NCBI GenBank assembly: GCA_045639325.1
Contig: JAZUCU010000034.1
Span: 1 to 26,949 of the forward strand
Direction of reading: 5' to 3'
Source: RGIG8244 sp045639325
Lineage (GTDB): Bacteria; Verrucomicrobiota; Lentisphaeria; Victivallales; UBA1829
DNA: 26,949 nt
In this document: positions 25,129 through 26,949 of the stretch, in pieces
How the letters are laid out: every line of letters starts with the position of its first letter
How positions within the stretch are numbered: the stretch's first letter is position 1
Program-made: the position numbers and the translations under genes
The notes under the pieces: generated by a model
The model's input: the letters and a program-made list of their open reading frames with translations, nothing else
What the model was told of the DNA's origin: nothing
Database searches by the model: none

Positions 25129-26234
25129 GCAAAACTGCGGATTTCTTTTACAGCAGCCAGAATTTCATCCGCATCGATCACCTGGAAACATTGACGATGT
25201 CCCAACGGGCAGCTCCGTTTGAAACAGGGCGAACATTTCTGCTGCCGGTATAACACTTTCCATTTCTTCGACAAGGGGCCAGTCGCCACCGGGTCAGTCG
25301 ATCCGAAAACGACAACACCTTTCGCACCCGCCGCAGCCGCCAGATGCATCACACCGGAATCGTTGGCAAGACAGCATTTGGAACGCTGGATCAACAGAAT
25401 CAGTTCTTCGAGCGTCGTCCGGCCGGCAAGATCATAAATATTCTGTTCCGGCAAACCGGCTAAAGCATCCGCCGTCTGTGCGCCTTCACTCCGGCTGCCG
25501 ACGGCAATCACAAAACCGCCGTTCTGGATCCATTCGGCGGCAACCGCACGGAATTTTTCGCCATCCAGACGTTTGGCATCACCATACGCCGCCCCCGGAG
25601 CAAGCAGAAGCAGATCGCCTTCCCGTTCCAGAATCGAACGGACATGATCACAAGGCGGACGCAGCGGGTCAGGCGTCATGACCGGCATGACACCATCCCA
25701 TTCCGGCGCACCGGATGCCTGAACCATTGCCAGATATTTCAATGCCTGGTGCGGATGATTCAACACAAAATCCTGACGTTTCGGGAAAGAATAAGCCCGT
25801 TTGAGAAAAATCGAACGGAAACGGGCTGCAGCGCCATACATCCGTTTGATCCCGCAACGGCGCAAACTCAACACATCACGCAGACTGTTATTGAAGAATA
25901 TGGCAAGTCCCGGGCGATGTTCTTTGACTTCCTCCCGTTCTTCGGCGGACATGAATGCATGGGGATCTTTCAACGTCAACACCTCATCCACACAATCCAA
26001 TGCACGGAACAGGGGAGCCAACCCGGCGGGACACAGCACCATCAAGCCGCAGGTAGGCGGGAGCATCTTTTTCAGCTGACGTAAAGCGGGGAACGTCATA
26101 ACAGCATCGCCGAGCCAGTTCGGGGAACGGACAAGGATGCCATCGCGGAGAATTTTCTGATCGATGGGGACGATGGGAAATTCCGGCAATTCCTCCATAT
26201 CGGGGAAAAACATATTCAGATTTTGCAAGTCCAT
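25125..26234 (-). CDS. waaF: ADP-heptose:LPS heptosyltransferase II-like glycosyltransferase (GT9)
   Basis: This GT9 glycosyltransferase of 369 residues adds heptose to the LPS inner core on the cytoplasmic face of the inner membrane. It shows ILVRSPNWLGDAVMTFPALRQLK at the N-terminal lobe, LLLAPGAAYGDAKR, the nucleotide-sugar motif NDSGVMHLAAAAGAKGVVVFGSTDP, and the C-terminal cysteine-rich CSPCFKRSCPLGHRQC, which is typical of heptosyltransferase II. An extra segment of about 30 residues precedes the first beta strand. AGGAA is 8 nt upstream of the ATG. With lpxK it shows that the host makes LPS; it stands alone, not in an LPS cluster. Confidence 0.87.
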   Translation of the reverse strand: MDLQNLNMFFPDMEELPEFPIVPIDQKILRDGILVRSPNWLGDAVMTFPALRQLKKMLPPTCGLMVLCPAGLAPLFRALDCVDEVLTLKDPHAFMSAEEREEVKEHRPGLAIFFNNSLRDVLSLRRCGIKRMYGAAARFRSIFLKRAYSFPKRQDFVLNHPHQALKYLAMVQASGAPEWDGVMPVMTPDPLRPPCDHVRSILEREGDLLLLAPGAAYGDAKRLDGEKFRAVAAEWIQNGGFVIAVGSRSEGAQTADALAGLPEQNIYDLAGRTTLEELILLIQRSKCCLANDSGVMHLAAAAGAKGVVVFGSTDPVATGPLSKKWKVLYRQQKCSPCFKRSCPLGHRQCFQVIDADEILAAVKEIRSFA

Positions 26235-26268
26235 AAATATAATTCCTGTGTTATTCCTGTTATATAAT

Positions 26269-26297
26269 AATGTACATGAAAAAAGCTATATTTCAAC
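26269..26297 (-). promoter_or_regulatory. Promoter of the heptosyltransferase gene
   Basis: On the minus strand TTGAAA (26292-26297), 17 bp, TACATT (26269-26274). Its hexamers are the same as those of the kdgK promoter. Confidence 0.5.
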
Positions 26298-26404
26298 ATT
26301 GAAAAAAAAATTATTAAAAAATTTGTATTTTTTTTCAAAAAAGCTGGAACATTTATTCTAATTCTGTGTCTAAGGGAGTATGGAAACGTTAAAGGAGAGT
26401 GCTG

Positions 26405-26596
26405 ATGGACAGGACATTGATTGTATATGTTCCGCGCGATGTAAAAGCGTTACGTTCAAAACACTCGAAAATGTTTCAAGCTTTAGACTCTACCATACAG
26501 CGTTATAAAAAAACGGTAATGAAGAGTTGCTCATTGGATAACGAAAGTGATGATTTTCACGAATCCCGCAAGGGCTCCGATGAAAGTACATCATAA
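26405..26596 (+). CDS. Small uncharacterised protein (63 residues)
   Basis: I do not recognise the family. The N-terminal part has a beta-like stretch TLIVYVPRDV followed by a basic amphipathic helix (about residues 15-43). The C-terminal 20 residues are polar, acidic and Ser-rich (DNESDDFHESRKGSDESTS) and look disordered. ATG 26405 has an excellent AAAGGAG (26391-26397) 7 nt upstream; the in-frame GTG at 26399 overlaps this Shine-Dalgarno and is less likely. The leader also has a second purine tract, AAGGGAG (26372-26378). Two tandem hairpins begin 6 nt after the stop. The surrounding DNA is AT-rich, unlike the rest of the window. A regulatory or mobile-element-linked role is possible but unproved. 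Confidence 0.6.
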   Translation: MDRTLIVYVPRDVKALRSKHSKMFQALDSTIQRYKKTVMKSCSLDNESDDFHESRKGSDESTS

Positions 26597-26601
26597 GTAA
26601 T

Positions 26602-26653
26602 GCCCCCTCCTGGGGTGGAAGGTTTCCCTCCCTTTTTTCCTTCCACCCCTTTT
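26602..26653 (+). terminator. Hairpin unit 1 of a tandem pair, terminator-like
   Basis: Leader GCCCCCTCCT (26602-26611), an 11-bp perfect stem (26612-26622 with 26639-26649) and a 16-nt loop TTTCCCTCCCTTTTTT (26623-26638), followed by TTTT. It lies directly after the small gene, so it can act as that gene's terminator. It forms a near copy with unit 2, 56 bp downstream. Confidence 0.75.
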
Positions 26654-26657
26654 ATAA

Positions 26658-26714
26658 GCCCCCTCCTGAGTCGCAAGGTTTCCCTCCCTTTTTTCCTTGC
26701 GACTCTTTTTTTTT
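26658..26714 (+). terminator. Hairpin unit 2 of the tandem pair, strong terminator
   Basis: It has the same leader (26658-26667) and same 16-nt loop (26679-26694) as unit 1. Its 11-bp stem (26668-26678 with 26695-26705) differs at four base pairs, all compensated, and it is followed by nine T residues (26706-26714). This makes it the stronger terminator of the two. Confidence 0.8.
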
Positions 26715-26841
26715 GCCTTTTCGTTTGCTTGATTTATGAAATTAAAAAATGAAATCAACGTTAAGTTTAATCAAGATCTCAGCTGTTCGAAAAAACTTAG
26801 ATCAATCAAAAAAACAAGCCCTGTAGATGGTTTGCTAAAAG
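26715..26841. other. AT-rich noncoding stretch next to the transposase fragment
   Basis: No gene is seen. The sequence is AT-rich with long A and T runs on both strands. It lies 3' of the IS110-like transposase fragment and so may contain the end of an insertion element, but no inverted repeat or element boundary can be fixed without the rest of the element. Confidence 0.5.
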
Positions 26842-26949
26842 TCAAATGTTTTTTTTAATTTTTTTGAAATTTTTATCGTATTTTTTGTCAGCAATAACCA
26901 TTCCTCTGAGAATCAACAGCATTTTTCTCATGACAGCACATCTTGCTTG
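26842..26949 (-). CDS. Partial C-terminus of a probable IS110-family transposase (runs off the window)
   Basis: A minus-strand frame enters from the right edge and ends in TGA at 26842-26844, giving 35 codons. Its sequence contains ARCAVMRKMLLILRGMVIAD followed by KKYDKN, which resembles the C-terminal A-x-MRK-L-x-IL-x-M-x(n)-YD pattern of IS110/IS1111 (DEDD) transposases, ending in a lysine-rich tail. Only the tail is present, so catalytic residues cannot be checked and the identification rests on this short match. Confidence 0.5.
   Translation of the reverse strand, partial: QARCAVMRKMLLILRGMVIADKKYDKNFKKIKKNI

Noticed and set aside
26490..26594. A minus-strand frame of about 34 codons preceded by AGGAGG derived from the hairpin leader
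   Set aside because: The Shine-Dalgarno match comes from the complement of the repeated CCTCCT tract, the frame is short and lies antisense to the small plus-strand gene.
26602..26714. Tandem repeats as a minimal CRISPR array
   Set aside because: Only two units, no conserved full-length repeat with unrelated spacers, and no cas genes; the variable part is the base-paired stem.

Overview
The window looks like a chromosomal segment of a carbohydrate-degrading Gram-negative bacterium. It most resembles the phylum Lentisphaerota (Victivallis-like gut bacteria). The evidence is lpxK and a waaF-type heptosyltransferase (so an outer membrane with LPS), several glycoside hydrolases without signal peptides, an AAA-ATPase-like/PD-(D/E)XK protein of a type common in gut anaerobes, and no SusC/SusD genes. 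The taxonomic call is an inference from gene content; no rRNA or tRNA gene is visible.

Layout. Positions 1-346 hold no convincing gene but carry palindromic sequence that looks like an intergenic repeat. From 347 to 6044 lies a small sugar-utilisation cluster: an AraC-type regulator (minus) diverges from a GH16-type hydrolase (plus), followed by a sialidase-like BNR protein with its own strong promoter and a convergent 865-residue GH20/GH67-like hydrolase with a CBM9-like C-terminus. From 6225 to 10187 is a tightly overlapped plus-strand operon: a 21-codon leader ORF, an alkaline-phosphatase-superfamily protein, an XPB-like SF2 helicase and a DUF790 (Bax1-like) nuclease. From 10298 to 12791 is a three-gene operon for 2-keto-3-deoxy sugar acid catabolism (kinase, aldolase, inositol-monophosphatase-like phosphatase), closed by a clear terminator.

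From 12872 to 26234 all genes are on the minus strand. In transcription order they are a heptosyltransferase, a SemiSWEET-like protein, purB, a MATE exporter, an MBL-fold hydrolase, an AAA/PD-(D/E)XK protein, a large repeat-containing lipoprotein, lpxK, a C-terminally short GH78-like rhamnosidase and a beta-lactamase-family serine hydrolase. Several internal promoters (TTGAAA or TTGCTT, 16-17 bp, TATATT/TACATT/TATAGT) divide this run into shorter transcription units.

The right end (26235-26949) is AT-rich and unlike the rest. It has a small unrecognised gene (63 codons) followed by two tandem hairpins with identical 16-nt loops and identical 10-nt leaders but different, fully compensated stems, then a C-terminal fragment that resembles an IS110-family transposase running off the edge. 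The hairpin pair and the XPB/DUF790 operon are the two things most worth following up.
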